A DNA stretch of 64,000 nucleotides. Source: an uncultured Bacteroidia bacterium (lineage in GTDB: Bacteria > Bacteroidota > Bacteroidia > Bacteroidales > F082). Position 1 is the stretch's first letter. Each line of letters begins with the position of its first letter. The notes under the pieces are model-generated. The model was not told the origin of the DNA, did not search any database, and worked only from the letters and a program-made list of their open reading frames with translations. Where the stretch lies: the NCBI GenBank assembly GCA_902769875.1, contig CACXQV010000001.1, positions 123,805 through 187,804 on the forward strand, given 5' to 3'. This document shows, piece after piece, positions 17,601-24,989 of this stretch. The position numbers were made by a program, and so were the translations under genes.

Positions 17601-17963
17601 ACGGTTGCTGGTCGAGGTTTCGGGGCTGAAGAAAAGCCCGTAAGGTTCCAAGGCCAGATTGAGCTCGTCCAAAACCACCCCGGGTTGCACCTTTGCCCAA
17701 CGTTCTTCTTGGTTGATTTCCAGTATTTTGTTGAAATGCTTGCTGATGTCGGCCACAATGCCGTTGCCCACCACTTGACCGGCGATGGAGGTGCCACCCG
17801 CCCTTGGGATGAGGTGGGTTTGTCGCATTTTTGCCACTTCCACGAGGTTGACGATGTCACTTTCGTTTTCGGGGAATGTGACGGCTATCGGCACTTCACG
17901 ATAAGCCGACGCATCGGTGGCGTAGGCGATGCGGTGTAAAGGGTCGGAATGGAGGGTGTACAT
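14634..17963 (-). CDS. FAD-linked oxidase with Fe-S (CCG) domains
   Basis: A 1109-residue fusion: an FAD-binding (PCMH-type) domain near residues 20-190 with RAGGTSIAGQ and FGNNSCG; an FAD-oxidase C-terminal domain (about 260-530, ending in SGEHGDGRLRG); a first Fe-S motif (CSIEQCNGAGDC ... CP); a second (CLACKGCRSECP); and CCG-type cysteine domains at the C-terminus (HGHCHQKAL, PSGCCGMAGSFGYE). Relatives oxidise D-lactate, glycolate or other 2-hydroxy acids and pass electrons onward; the exact substrate is not visible. Between the two Fe-S motifs (about residues 646-738) lies a three-fold 32-residue repeat encoded by 96-base DNA repeats, which makes the protein longer than the roughly 1000 residues I would expect. 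It starts 6 bases after the CapD-like gene ends, so the two are probably co-transcribed. Confidence 0.85.
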   Translation of the reverse strand: MYTLHSDPLHRIAYATDASAYREVPIAVTFPENESDIVNLVEVAKMRQTHLIPRAGGTSIAGQVVGNGIVADISKHFNKILEINQEERWAKVQPGVVLDELNLALEPYGLFFSPETSTSNRCCIGGMFGNNSCGTHSLIYGSTRHHIVEAKGVLCDGSIEVFKTYTIKELEERFGTQFWKTESDSLIQGIYSQLIRWALDEKTVRLIEENYPDKSLRRRSCGYAIDEAIEDLHDSAKPLEERTINLCKVLAGSEGTLAFITEIKVDLDPLPPKEKMVVCAHCDTLQKSFLGNLVALKFHPTAIELMDRNILELSKQNAEQQKNRFFVQGDPAAILIIELRGETRTEIDVLANQLEKALMENEDRLVYACSRVYGSEISKVWSLRKAGLGLLTGMKGDAKPIGVIEDTAVAPEKLPAYMDDFAKMLESLGLSCVYHAHISTGELHLRPIINIKEAEGLRKFREVAYQTALLVKKYKGSLSGEHGDGRLRGEFIQLLYGDEVYTLMQDLKRCWDPERVFNLHKIVDTLPMDSMLRFEVGQRYAITKELGKVKTKKNGLSTGSETYYNWKAAFDECKVKGATGANSQLHALMCSIEQCNGAGDCRKSNLIGGTLCPAFKVSGDETKATRARANIIREILTRGWESEAFNIVANYVPQFDPKSENDNASTCETQVATRKGNRTVANCVPQFEQQSENDNASTCETQVATKKGDRTVANCVSQFDQQPENDNASTCETQVATRKSILLSKELAEVLDSCLACKGCRSECPSNVDMTRLRSEILQHKYDVVGMPLRSFAVSRMATVEQFGHLVWPIYNLFASWSFSSNIIKRIIQFSTERDIPTLSRATMRTTVRRECRKQKKTATKGKVYLFADEFTNFQEAELGLTFAKLLLRLGYEVEIPKHVESGRAAISKGNLKLAKKFALKNVNLLKDKISEQSALVGIEPSCILSFRDEYPDLVPAEQRNEAQRLAKNTLLFDEFFVRELEAGRISSNDFKDDAVEIWLHGHCHQKALVGTEKTVRALKMLKNAKVHVIPSGCCGMAGSFGYEKEHYQTSLAIGEMVLFPAVRRAAGNTDGVVPHIVAAPGTSCRQQILDGTGVKAVHPIEILFRWMK
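15751..16026. repeat. Three 96-base repeats inside the FAD/Fe-S gene
   Basis: Units begin at 15751, 15847 and 15943 (the last about 84 bases). Each contains two hairpins: GACCTGCGTCTCGCAGGTC and a CAAATTGCG...CGCAATTTG type palindrome. The 96-base period keeps the frame and encodes units with STCETQVAT. The palindromes point to a REP-like mobile repeat that entered the gene in frame and was amplified. Confidence 0.92.
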
Positions 17964-17969
17964 TTCTGG

Positions 17970-19889
17970 TTATTTGTCCAACACGCTGAAAACGCTGTTG
18001 TTGCTCTTGAACTCTGGCACGATGGCTTTCATTTGGGCAACAATCTTCATTGGGTCGCATGTTTCGAGTTCGGTGTGCAGTTTTTCAATCATAGCGTCCA
18101 CTTGAGCGGCTTCATATTTATGCACCTTGGCACGCAAAATCTTCTCATAGTCGGTCTTGACAGTGTTTTCATCATTGGCCAAAATCTCCTCGTAAAGTTT
18201 CTCGCCAGGGCGCAAACCCGTCTCAACGATTTCGACTTCGGGATGATGGGCCAATTTGATCATCTTTTCGGCGAGGTCCCAAATGCAAACTTTCTCACCC
18301 ATGTCGAAGACAAAAACGTCGCCGCCTTCGCCGATGGCACCCGCTTCGAGCACAAGGCTGCTGGCTTCGGGGATGGTCATGAAATAACGTGTCATTCGTC
18401 GGTCGGTGACGGTGACGGGGCCGCCTTGGGCAATTTGTTTGCGGAACAGCGGCACCACCGATCCTGTGCTGCCGAACACGTTGCCAAAACGTGTCGTGAT
18501 AAACTTGGTCGAGTCGCCTCGGCTTTGCGTGTAAATTTCGGCAATGCGTTTGGTGGCTCCCATAACGCTGGTCGGGTTGACGGCCTTGTCGGTGGAGAAC
18601 AAGATGAATTTTTCAACTCCAAATTCCACGGCGAGGTCGGCCAAGAGTTTGGTGCCGAACACGTTGACCAACGTAGCCTCATAGGCGTTTTCTTCCATCA
18701 GTGGCACATGTTTGTAGGCCGCTGCGTGCAACACCACTTGGGGATGGTATGTTTCGAACACCTCTCTCATCCTGACAGGGTCTTTCACATTGGTGATGAC
18801 GAAAGCCATCTTATCGTGCATTTCCTTGAAATCGGGGGTGTTGTTCATCTCGAACTGGAAGTCGTACATCGGCGACTCGGCTTGGTCGAGCATCACGAGC
18901 TTGTTGGGATTGTAACGCATCACCTGACGGCAAATCTCGCTTCCGATGGAACCCGCCGCACCTGTCACGAGCACCACTTTGTCCTTGATTTCCTGAGCCA
19001 CTTTTTCGTTTTTCAGCTTGACGAGCCTGCGTCCCAACAAATCTTCGATTCCGATGTCTTGGATTTGGTTTGACGAGAGCTTTCCATCGACCCATTTGTC
19101 GAACGACGGAATCGATTTCACGATGATGTTGAGCGCCATGCCTTGCTCTACGATTTCTTTTTTCCGCTTCTCGCTCAAACTGGGGATGGCGACAATCATC
19201 ACATCGATGCTGTAACTTTCGATGAACTCGGGCGTCATGGCAACGGAGGGCGGATAAACCTTGATGGTGTTGATTTGCGACTTGTTTCGTTTCGGGTCGT
19301 CGTCAACAAAAGCCCTGATTCTGAATTTTGATTCGGTGTCTTGGTTGAGCGTGCGCATCAGCATAGTGCCGCCGTCGCCTGCGCCATAGATGAGGGTGTT
19401 CAACTTGTCGGGATTGTTCTTGTAGACTTCGTTGTACATGCGACGAATGGTGAATCGCGTAATGATCATCATCACTAAGGTGATGAGATAATGGTAAATC
19501 ATCAAAATGAAGCGGGGATAGTAGTCGATGGTAAAGACGGGGGAAGTTTTAAGTAGGATCATCTTGCTGATGATGAGCGCAACAAGCGTCAGGGTGCAAG
19601 ATGTGAAAATCTTTCGGATGTCGTTGAACCCCGAATAGCGCAACATGCCGTCGTAGGTTCGGCTGATGAGGAAGGCTGCAAGGTAGAACACGGGCACGAG
19701 CCACGCCTGCTTCCAATTAATGGTCACATTCGGCAGAATGCTGAAGTAAAGCAACAGATTGGCAATGACATAAGCAACAATGACAATGCCCATATCAACG
19801 GCCAGAATCCAAACACGGGGGAGCGTGTTGCTCTTGTGTTTGCCGAATATGAAGTTGCATATTTTTGTAATAATTCTACGCATAGGCAA
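17970..19889 (-). CDS. WbpM/CapD-like nucleotide-sugar 4,6-dehydratase
   Basis: A 639-residue membrane enzyme. The N-terminus has about four membrane segments (residues 25-150); a CoA-binding-like Rossmann domain follows (IYGAGDGGTMLMRTL, near 168-180), then the catalytic SDR domain with TGAAGSIG (309-316) and the STDKAVNP/MGATKR region, where Met replaces the usual Tyr of YxxxK, as in long FlaA1/WbpM enzymes. These act on UDP-GlcNAc to give the 4-keto-6-deoxy sugar that begins many capsule or O-antigen pathways. The gene lies between the FAD oxidase and the mutarotase in the sugar block; involvement in a surface polysaccharide is inferred. A variant -7 box (TAATATTG, complement of 19905-19912) precedes it. 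Confidence 0.88.
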   Translation of the reverse strand: MPMRRIITKICNFIFGKHKSNTLPRVWILAVDMGIVIVAYVIANLLLYFSILPNVTINWKQAWLVPVFYLAAFLISRTYDGMLRYSGFNDIRKIFTSCTLTLVALIISKMILLKTSPVFTIDYYPRFILMIYHYLITLVMMIITRFTIRRMYNEVYKNNPDKLNTLIYGAGDGGTMLMRTLNQDTESKFRIRAFVDDDPKRNKSQINTIKVYPPSVAMTPEFIESYSIDVMIVAIPSLSEKRKKEIVEQGMALNIIVKSIPSFDKWVDGKLSSNQIQDIGIEDLLGRRLVKLKNEKVAQEIKDKVVLVTGAAGSIGSEICRQVMRYNPNKLVMLDQAESPMYDFQFEMNNTPDFKEMHDKMAFVITNVKDPVRMREVFETYHPQVVLHAAAYKHVPLMEENAYEATLVNVFGTKLLADLAVEFGVEKFILFSTDKAVNPTSVMGATKRIAEIYTQSRGDSTKFITTRFGNVFGSTGSVVPLFRKQIAQGGPVTVTDRRMTRYFMTIPEASSLVLEAGAIGEGGDVFVFDMGEKVCIWDLAEKMIKLAHHPEVEIVETGLRPGEKLYEEILANDENTVKTDYEKILRAKVHKYEAAQVDAMIEKLHTELETCDPMKIVAQMKAIVPEFKSNNSVFSVLDK

Positions 19890-19930
19890 TTATTTTGAAA
19901 GCTGCAATATTACGACAATTATTTTACCGT

Positions 19931-20254
19931 TCAAAATATTTTTTGCATCAAATGCCATTTTCCTGTCGAAGGCAGGTTGGGATCGGCACCTTGGCATTGC
20001 GCCACGTATGCTTCCCACTCGGCCTGTCGGGGCAGTTTTGCCAACCGTGCCATATCGCGTTCCCAATCAAATTCATCCACCGTGTCACAAATCATAAATA
20101 CTTGTGTGCCATAACGATAGAGTTGCATCTCGATAATCCCGACTTCGCGCTGTCCGGCAACGATTTCGGGCCAAACGTGGGCGTGGATGTCGCAGTATTT
20201 TTCGATGAGTTCGGGGTCGTTGACGAGTTCCAAAGTCTGACAATAACGTTTCAT
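19931..20254 (-). CDS. L-rhamnose/L-fucose mutarotase family protein
   Basis: A 107-residue protein of the RhaM-like (DUF718) mutarotase family, which interconverts alpha and beta anomers of 6-deoxy hexoses. Seen: the N-terminal KRYCQTLELVNDPELIEKYCDIHAHVW pattern with the conserved His-Trp pair, IIEMQLYRYG, and FDWERDMARL ... WEAYV. The gene lies 97 bases downstream of the fucP-type permease, so L-fucose is the more likely substrate than L-rhamnose; this is inference from context. It would speed use of imported sugar. Confidence 0.85.
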   Translation of the reverse strand: MKRYCQTLELVNDPELIEKYCDIHAHVWPEIVAGQREVGIIEMQLYRYGTQVFMICDTVDEFDWERDMARLAKLPRQAEWEAYVAQCQGADPNLPSTGKWHLMQKIF

Positions 20255-20268
20255 AATGAGATAGTTTT

Positions 20269-20349
20269 TTCACGCAGAATACGCAGAATTATGGGAAGCC
20301 TGCCGGTCGATTAGTTTGCGTTTCTGCGATTTCTGCGGATTCTGCGTGA
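20269..20349. repeat. REP-like intergenic hairpin, CACGCAGAAT family
   Basis: Starts with CACGCAGAATACGCAGAATT and ends with its imperfect complement (TTCTGCGGATTCTGCGTGA), enclosing TATGGGAAGCCTG. The same family appears at 54600-54663 and 59225-59435. Confidence 0.75.
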
Positions 20350-20351
20350 GG

Positions 20352-21647
20352 TTATTTATTGTTTTTTGTAATGAAATTTCCATAGAGTACGATGACGACG
20401 AAGCACGCCAACGGCAGGACGAAGCTCAAATTGACCGAAGCAATGCCGAAAAGCCCGTCGCCGTCGATGATGCGGGCCTGCAAGGGTGGCAACACCGAAC
20501 CGCCCAAAATGGCCATAATCAGCCCGGCAGCGCCTAATTTGGCATCGTCGCCAGTGTCGGTCAATGCAATGCCATAAATGGTCGGGAACATTAGGCTCAT
20601 GCAAGCCGAAACCGCCACGAGGCAAACCATTCCGGCGCGACCGTCAATGAAGATGACACCCAAAACAAACACCGCTCCTGCAATGCCCAAATAGGTCAGC
20701 AGTTTGGAAGGATGGATGTATTTCAGCAGGAAAGTGCAAACGAAGCGGCTCAGGCAAAATATGGCCATCGCTATGATGTTGTAGCGTTGCGAAAGCACCT
20801 CGGCAGCCTGCTCGGTTATGCCTTCGTCCATAAAGACGCGCGTGCCGTATTGGATGATGAAGGTCCAGCACATGATTTGCACGCCGACATAGAAAAATTG
20901 TGCAGCCACGCCATAGCGGTAAGGCTTGTTTTGCCATAGGCGCTTTATCGTCGGGCCGAAATGCTGGTCAGTTGATGCCACTTCTGCCTTGGCTTGGTTT
21001 TTTACCAAAAGAAGGATGACGACGAAAAACACCACGAGTACGGCTCCAATGGCAATGTAGGGCCGACTCAAAACTGTGAGGTCGGCGTTTTTCACCGCGT
21101 CGAATTGCTCCGGGTTAAGCAAGGCGCGTTCCTCGGTGCTCAACGGGTTCAGTTTGGCTTGGATGAACTGCATGGCTATGAACATACCCGCCAACGACCC
21201 GATGGGATTGAAGGCTTGGGCGAGGTTGAGGCGCTGCGTTGCCGTTTCCTTGGCGCCCATCGAGAGGATGTAGGGATTGGCCGTGGTTTCGAGGAAAGAA
21301 AGGCCGCAAGTCAACACGAAATAGGCGATGAGGAAAGGGTAATAGCTGCCTATGGCTTTGGCGGGAATGAACATCAACGCGCCAATGGCATAAAGGCCGA
21401 GGCCCATCAGCAGACCAGCCTTGAACGAGTATTTTCGCACGAAAAGGGCGGCGGGCAAGGCCATGCAAAAATAACCGCCGTAGAAGGCCAACTGCACCAA
21501 TGCGCCGTCGGTGACGCTCATACGGAAAATCTTCGAGAAGGCTTTCACCATGGGGTTGGTGATGTCGTTGGCGAAGCCCCACAAGGCGAAACAGCAGGTC
21601 ACCAGCACGAAGGCCAACAAATACTTTTTTTCTACTACTTTATTCAT
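20352..21647 (-). CDS. fucP: L-fucose:proton symporter-type MFS permease
   Basis: A 431-residue inner-membrane transporter of the FucP branch of the major facilitator superfamily, with about 12 membrane segments. Motifs seen: FALWGFANDITNPMV near the N-terminus, AFYGGYFCMALPA, the FLETTANPYI segment typical of FucP, and FPTIYGIAL. It should import L-fucose (or a related sugar) with protons. I use the ATG at 21647; a TTG four codons upstream is possible. It lies between the sugar mutarotase and the nucleotidyltransferase-kinase gene, which fits uptake and salvage of L-fucose into GDP-L-fucose. Confidence 0.9.
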   Translation of the reverse strand: MNKVVEKKYLLAFVLVTCCFALWGFANDITNPMVKAFSKIFRMSVTDGALVQLAFYGGYFCMALPAALFVRKYSFKAGLLMGLGLYAIGALMFIPAKAIGSYYPFLIAYFVLTCGLSFLETTANPYILSMGAKETATQRLNLAQAFNPIGSLAGMFIAMQFIQAKLNPLSTEERALLNPEQFDAVKNADLTVLSRPYIAIGAVLVVFFVVILLLVKNQAKAEVASTDQHFGPTIKRLWQNKPYRYGVAAQFFYVGVQIMCWTFIIQYGTRVFMDEGITEQAAEVLSQRYNIIAMAIFCLSRFVCTFLLKYIHPSKLLTYLGIAGAVFVLGVIFIDGRAGMVCLVAVSACMSLMFPTIYGIALTDTGDDAKLGAAGLIMAILGGSVLPPLQARIIDGDGLFGIASVNLSFVLPLACFVVIVLYGNFITKNNK

Positions 21648-21664
21648 ACTTGATAACAATGTTT

Positions 21665-21824
21665 AACTACGAATTACACGAATACTACGAATTTCAAATG
21701 AGAATTGAGGATGCAAGCATCCGAATGGTCACGAATGGAATGAGTTGAAACATTCGTATGAATCCACAGCCTTGGCTGTAAAAATCTAACCTCGATATTT
21801 GTGAAATTCGTTTCATTCGTAGTT
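21665..21824. repeat. MITE-like element with terminal inverted repeats
   Basis: The left end AACTACGAATTACACGAAT (then ACTACGAATTTCA) and the right end TGAAATTCGTTTCATTCGTAGTT are imperfect complements; the left copy carries about nine extra bases. The inside includes the palindrome GGATGCAAGCATCC and has no gene. It fills the gap between fucP and the upstream gene. Confidence 0.65.
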
Positions 21825-23051
21825 TTATTTTCTTCTGATTTTCAATGATATGGCTTCTGGATGATGCTTGCAGAAAGCGTTTGCCTCCTTGACCACACAA
21901 GCCAGATAGCCGCCACCGCCTGCACCGGGCATTTTCCAAGCCAACACCTCATCCATTGCAGAATATTTGTCAATATAATCTTGCACCGAGCCTTGAATCA
22001 TGGCGGGGAACATGGCGGTTTGGGCGTTGAACGAGGCTTTGTAAGCCGTCGCAAAAGCCGTCAGATCCTTGCGTAAAATGGCGTTCCAACAGTCGTCGGC
22101 TGCCATGGCCAAGGCTTTGACTTTCATTTCGGTGATGTCTTTGCCTTCCACCACCGAACACCCTGGCTTTCGTGGTTCCATAGGAATCATAACGAGGTGG
22201 TTTTCAAGCCAATCCAAAACGGCGTCGTCTTGGCAAGTCTCGAATTTGACGGGCCAATAGAGTTTGTCGTAATAATGTCTGACCAAACCGGGCATGCAAA
22301 TCCCGATTGAGTCTTGCGCCCCGCTGATGATGCCGTCGCTGCGCTCGGGGTCGTTCTCGAAGCAGAAAACGAGTTTGGCAAGGGTTTCGGAGTCCATATC
22401 TGGCAGTTTCATCGGCCATATCTTGCGAATCATATTGCGCGTCGAGGTAGAGAGGCCGCAACGCTCGCGCACCTCGAAAGTAGGTTCCAAAGAGATGGTG
22501 ATGGCCCAGCCCGGTGCGAAACACGAAACGTAGGGTTGGTCGATCCAAGTGCCGGCCAAGTCCAAGCGGGTGGGGATTTGGCAGAGGTCTTTCTTCAAAG
22601 CTGTTGAGGAACGCGCCTCCAATCCTTCGGAGGGTGTGCGTTGAAGCACAACATACTCGATGCCACGCTCCTCGCAAAAACGGCGTTTTTCTTCCGAAGC
22701 GCCATCCTCATTGACCACAAAAATATCAGGTTTCAACCTATCCACAGTGCCAACGAAGTCCATTACGCCATCGCCGTCATTGATGAAGGCATCCTTCACA
22801 TAACGGATAGCTTTCACCATAAAGAGGCGCTCTTGTTCAGGATATAAAGTTTTGTGGTTTTTGTAGTGCAAAATGGTCGCATCGGAGCCTATACCCACAT
22901 AAAGGTCGCCAAACTGCGCCGCCTGCCTGAAAAACTCGACGTGACCGCTATGCAGAAGGTCGTAACAACCGCTTACAAAGACTTTGGCTATTGGCTGTTG
23001 GCTATTGGCTATTGGCTGTTGGCTATTGGCTGTTGGCTTGAGATTTTTCAT
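21825..23051 (-). CDS. Nucleotidyltransferase-GHMP kinase fusion, probable sugar activation
   Basis: A 408-residue two-domain protein. Residues about 23-160 form a cytidylyltransferase-fold domain with SGCYDLLHSGHVEF (HxGH at 34-37), GSDATI and a terminal RSST-like motif. The remainder is a GHMP kinase: IPTRLDLAG, then SGAQDSIG where many GHMP kinases have GLGSS, and MPGAGGGGYLA near the end. SGAQD resembles the GGWQD loop of fucokinases. With fucP and the mutarotase next to it, I infer a fucose kinase plus nucleotidyltransferase making a GDP- or other NDP-sugar by salvage, analogous to but much smaller than Bacteroides Fkp. The start overlaps the four-helix gene stop (ATGA). The N-terminal 20 residues (ANSQQPI repeats) come from a DNA repeat. 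Confidence 0.75.
   Translation of the reverse strand: MKNLKPTANSQQPIANSQQPIAKVFVSGCYDLLHSGHVEFFRQAAQFGDLYVGIGSDATILHYKNHKTLYPEQERLFMVKAIRYVKDAFINDGDGVMDFVGTVDRLKPDIFVVNEDGASEEKRRFCEERGIEYVVLQRTPSEGLEARSSTALKKDLCQIPTRLDLAGTWIDQPYVSCFAPGWAITISLEPTFEVRERCGLSTSTRNMIRKIWPMKLPDMDSETLAKLVFCFENDPERSDGIISGAQDSIGICMPGLVRHYYDKLYWPVKFETCQDDAVLDWLENHLVMIPMEPRKPGCSVVEGKDITEMKVKALAMAADDCWNAILRKDLTAFATAYKASFNAQTAMFPAMIQGSVQDYIDKYSAMDEVLAWKMPGAGGGGYLACVVKEANAFCKHHPEAISLKIRRK
22984..23039. repeat. TTGGCTATTGGCTG tandem repeat
   Basis: About eight 7-base TTGGCTA/TTGGCTG units lie in the first codons of the fusion gene. The complementary sequence GCCAATAGCCAATGGCCAAT is at 23417-23436, on the other side of the four-helix-bundle gene, so the two form inverted flanks. 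Confidence 0.85.
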
Positions 23052-23401
23052 CACCGTAATTTTGATATAAACGTATTGATTTGTCTTTCTTCTGATTGTA
23101 GTTCTTTCACTACTTCATTATATGCTTCATCTGTAACGTATTTGCGCCTTTGGGCTATTTGAAGTTGGGTTTCCACCTCGAAACAAGATCCAATGGCTAT
23201 TTCCAAATAATGAGCAAACTCCAAAGCAGATTTTCTGGAAGCCCCTTCTGCTATGTTTGAGGCTATTGAGACAGAAGCACGTCTTAATTGGTCGGCTAAA
23301 GCATACATCTCAAATTTAGGAAACTTATCGCAGATATCATATATTCTGTCTGCTAATTCTACTCCTTTTTGCCAAATCTCATATTTTCTAAAATCTCTCA
23401 T
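23051..23401 (-). CDS. Four-helix-bundle protein (23S rRNA IVS-protein family)
   Basis: The start at 23401 (MRDFRKYEIWQKGVEL) gives the usual 116-residue length; the longer frame runs into a repeat. The family signature is clear: FRKYEIWQKGVELADRIY, ADQLRRASVSIASNIAEG and FAHYLEIAIGSCFEVETQL. Members are encoded in intervening sequences of 23S rRNA genes and as free-standing genes; they form pentamers, and the related bAvd protein serves diversity-generating retroelements. The function of free-standing members is unclear. The gene sits between fcl and the kinase fusion and is flanked by inverted copies of a GCCAATAGCC repeat (22984-23039 and 23417-23436), which suggests insertion as a mobile cassette. 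Confidence 0.92.
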   Translation of the reverse strand: MRDFRKYEIWQKGVELADRIYDICDKFPKFEMYALADQLRRASVSIASNIAEGASRKSALEFAHYLEIAIGSCFEVETQLQIAQRRKYVTDEAYNEVVKELQSEERQINTFISKLR

Positions 23402-23416
23402 TCTCGGTTGATAAAA

Positions 23417-23436
23417 GCCAATAGCCAATGGCCAAT
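23417..23436. repeat. Inverted flank of the four-helix cassette
   Basis: GCCAATAGCCAATGGCCAAT, complementary to the TTGGCTATTGGC array at 22984-23039. Between them lies only the four-helix-bundle gene. Confidence 0.75.
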
Positions 23437-23444
23437 GTAGCGCA

Positions 23445-24386
23445 TTAGCGTTCAGCACGAATTGGGGTGTTCAAAAAGTCGTCGTAGGCAAGGCGGATGC
23501 CATCCTCCAATTCGGTCTTGTAGGTCCAGCCGAGGGCGGTGGCTTTGCTCACATCCAGCAACTTGCGTGGCGTGCCGTTGGGTCGTGTTGTGTCCCACTT
23601 GATTTCGCCTTCATAACCAATCACCTTGGCCACAAGTTCTGTCAATTCCTTGATGGTCAGTTCCTTTCCCGTTCCAGCATTGACGGTTTCGTTACCTGAA
23701 TAGTTGTTCATCAAGAAAACGCAGAGGTTGGCCAAGTCATCCACATAGAGGAATTCACGCAGCGGCGACCCGTCGCCCCAGCAGGTCACTTCCTTCAAGC
23801 CGTTCACTTTGGCCTCGTGGAAACGGCGAATCAGGGCAGGCAATACGTGGCTGTGTTCGGGATGGTAGTTGTCGTTGGGGCCGTAGAGGTTGGTCGGCAT
23901 CACCGAGATGTAGTCGGTGCCATATTGCCGATTCAGGAACTCGCAGTATTTCAGTCCGCTGATTTTGGCCAAGGCGTAGGCCTCGTTGGTCTTTTCCAAT
24001 TCGCCCGTCAGCAGGCAGGATTCCTTCATCGGTTGGGGAGCCATTCTCGGATAGATGCACGACGAGCCAAGGAATTCCAACTTCTTGCATCCGTTTTTCC
24101 ACGCCGAATGTATGACGTTCATTTCGAGAATCATATTGTCGTACATAAAGTCGGCCAAGGCGGATTGGTTGGCCACGATGCCACCCACTTTGGCTGCCGC
24201 GAGAAAGACATATTCGGGCTTCTCGGCCTCGAAGAAAGCCTCCACTTGGTCTTGGCGGCAGAGGTCGAGTTCCTTGTGGGTGCGGGTGATGATGTTTGTG
24301 TAGCCTTGCCGTTGCAGTTCCCTAACAATCGCCGACCCCACCATTCCCCGGTGACCGGCAACGTATATTTTGCTGTTTTTGTTCAT
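23445..24386 (-). CDS. fcl: GDP-L-fucose synthase
   Basis: A 313-residue SDR enzyme (epimerase/reductase) that turns GDP-4-keto-6-deoxy-mannose into GDP-L-fucose using NADPH. Seen: the nucleotide-binding AGHRGMVGSAIV, the LGSSCIYPR motif with the catalytic Ser, YALAKISG (Tyr and Lys of YxxxK), and MPTNLYGPNDNYHPE. The start at 24386 (MNKNSKIYVAGHRG) is preferred over an upstream Met that falls in a repeat. It acts after Gmd, encoded about 650 bases upstream; a GxxExxY cassette separates the two genes. Confidence 0.95.
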   Translation of the reverse strand: MNKNSKIYVAGHRGMVGSAIVRELQRQGYTNIITRTHKELDLCRQDQVEAFFEAEKPEYVFLAAAKVGGIVANQSALADFMYDNMILEMNVIHSAWKNGCKKLEFLGSSCIYPRMAPQPMKESCLLTGELEKTNEAYALAKISGLKYCEFLNRQYGTDYISVMPTNLYGPNDNYHPEHSHVLPALIRRFHEAKVNGLKEVTCWGDGSPLREFLYVDDLANLCVFLMNNYSGNETVNAGTGKELTIKELTELVAKVIGYEGEIKWDTTRPNGTPRKLLDVSKATALGWTYKTELEDGIRLAYDDFLNTPIRAER

Positions 24387-24396
24387 ATCTTTTTCG

Positions 24397-24546
24397 GTAT
24401 CACTTCGTAAGAAATCTGTCAAAAATCACTTTAAAATCTATCAATGGTATTACTTCGTAAGAAATCTGTCAAAAATCACTTCAAAATCTGTCAATGGTAT
24501 TACTTCGTAAGAAATCTGTCAAAAATCATTTTAAAATCTATCAAAA
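24397..24546. repeat. Three 50-base tandem repeats
   Basis: Units start at 24397, 24447 and 24497 (GGTATTACTTCGTAAGAAAT...). They are contiguous with no spacers. The complement of a unit resembles 24990-25040 on the other side of the GxxExxY gene, giving that gene inverted flanks. Confidence 0.92.
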
Positions 24547-24963
24547 TAGTTTTATCCTTTCAATGGAACCGTCGGTATCTCGTTCATACCACTCACTATA
24601 AATCCTATCGGGTGAGAAATTGATGAGCATCCCATAGGGAATGTGTGTAATATTCAAATAGTTTTGTAATTGTTTTCTGTGCTCATCGCTAATAAACTTG
24701 ATGGATTTCAATTCAACAATTATGTTCTCATCAATTACCAAGTCCATTCTATATGTTTGGTCCAATTGAACATTATCCCAATAAATAGGTAAAAACACTT
24801 GTCTTTCAACTTTATACCCCTCCTGTTCCAATAAGTATCTCATAGCAGCTTCATAAGCTGATTCAAGTAAGCCATAATGATATTTATTATAAACCTTCAT
24901 AGCTATTCCGGTAATATCTACGAAAAACTGATACTTCTTATTATACTCTTTCAGCAAATCCAT
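24541..24963 (-). CDS. GxxExxY protein
   Basis: A 140-residue protein of the GxxExxY family: GLLESAYEAAM carries the name motif (G-x2-E-x2-Y), followed by VERQVFLPIYW, a PD-(D/E)xK-like core RMDLVIDENIIVELKSIK, and LQNYLNIT with a terminal IPYGMLINF. Such proteins are widespread in Bacteroidota and resemble nucleases, but their function is unproven. It lies between gmd and fcl, adjacent to a 50-base tandem repeat that has an inverted counterpart upstream of the gene, so it may be a mobile cassette inserted into the operon. The region is more AT-rich than its neighbours. Confidence 0.9.
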   Translation of the reverse strand: MDLLKEYNKKYQFFVDITGIAMKVYNKYHYGLLESAYEAAMRYLLEQEGYKVERQVFLPIYWDNVQLDQTYRMDLVIDENIIVELKSIKFISDEHRKQLQNYLNITHIPYGMLINFSPDRIYSEWYERDTDGSIERIKLF

Positions 24964-24989
24964 TCTTTAATGATGTCAAACAAGATTTT

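Noticed and set aside
17949-19073. A 374-codon plus-strand frame opposite the CapD-like gene
   Set aside because: Rich in Phe, His, Val and Gly as expected from the complement of the SDR gene; no start signal or family motif.
23051-23401. Accessory protein of a diversity-generating retroelement
   Set aside because: There is no reverse transcriptase, template repeat or variable repeat nearby; the sequence fits the IVS-type four-helix family.
24397-24546. Possible CRISPR array
   Set aside because: The 50-base units are directly adjacent with no unique spacers and only three copies; no cas gene is in the window.
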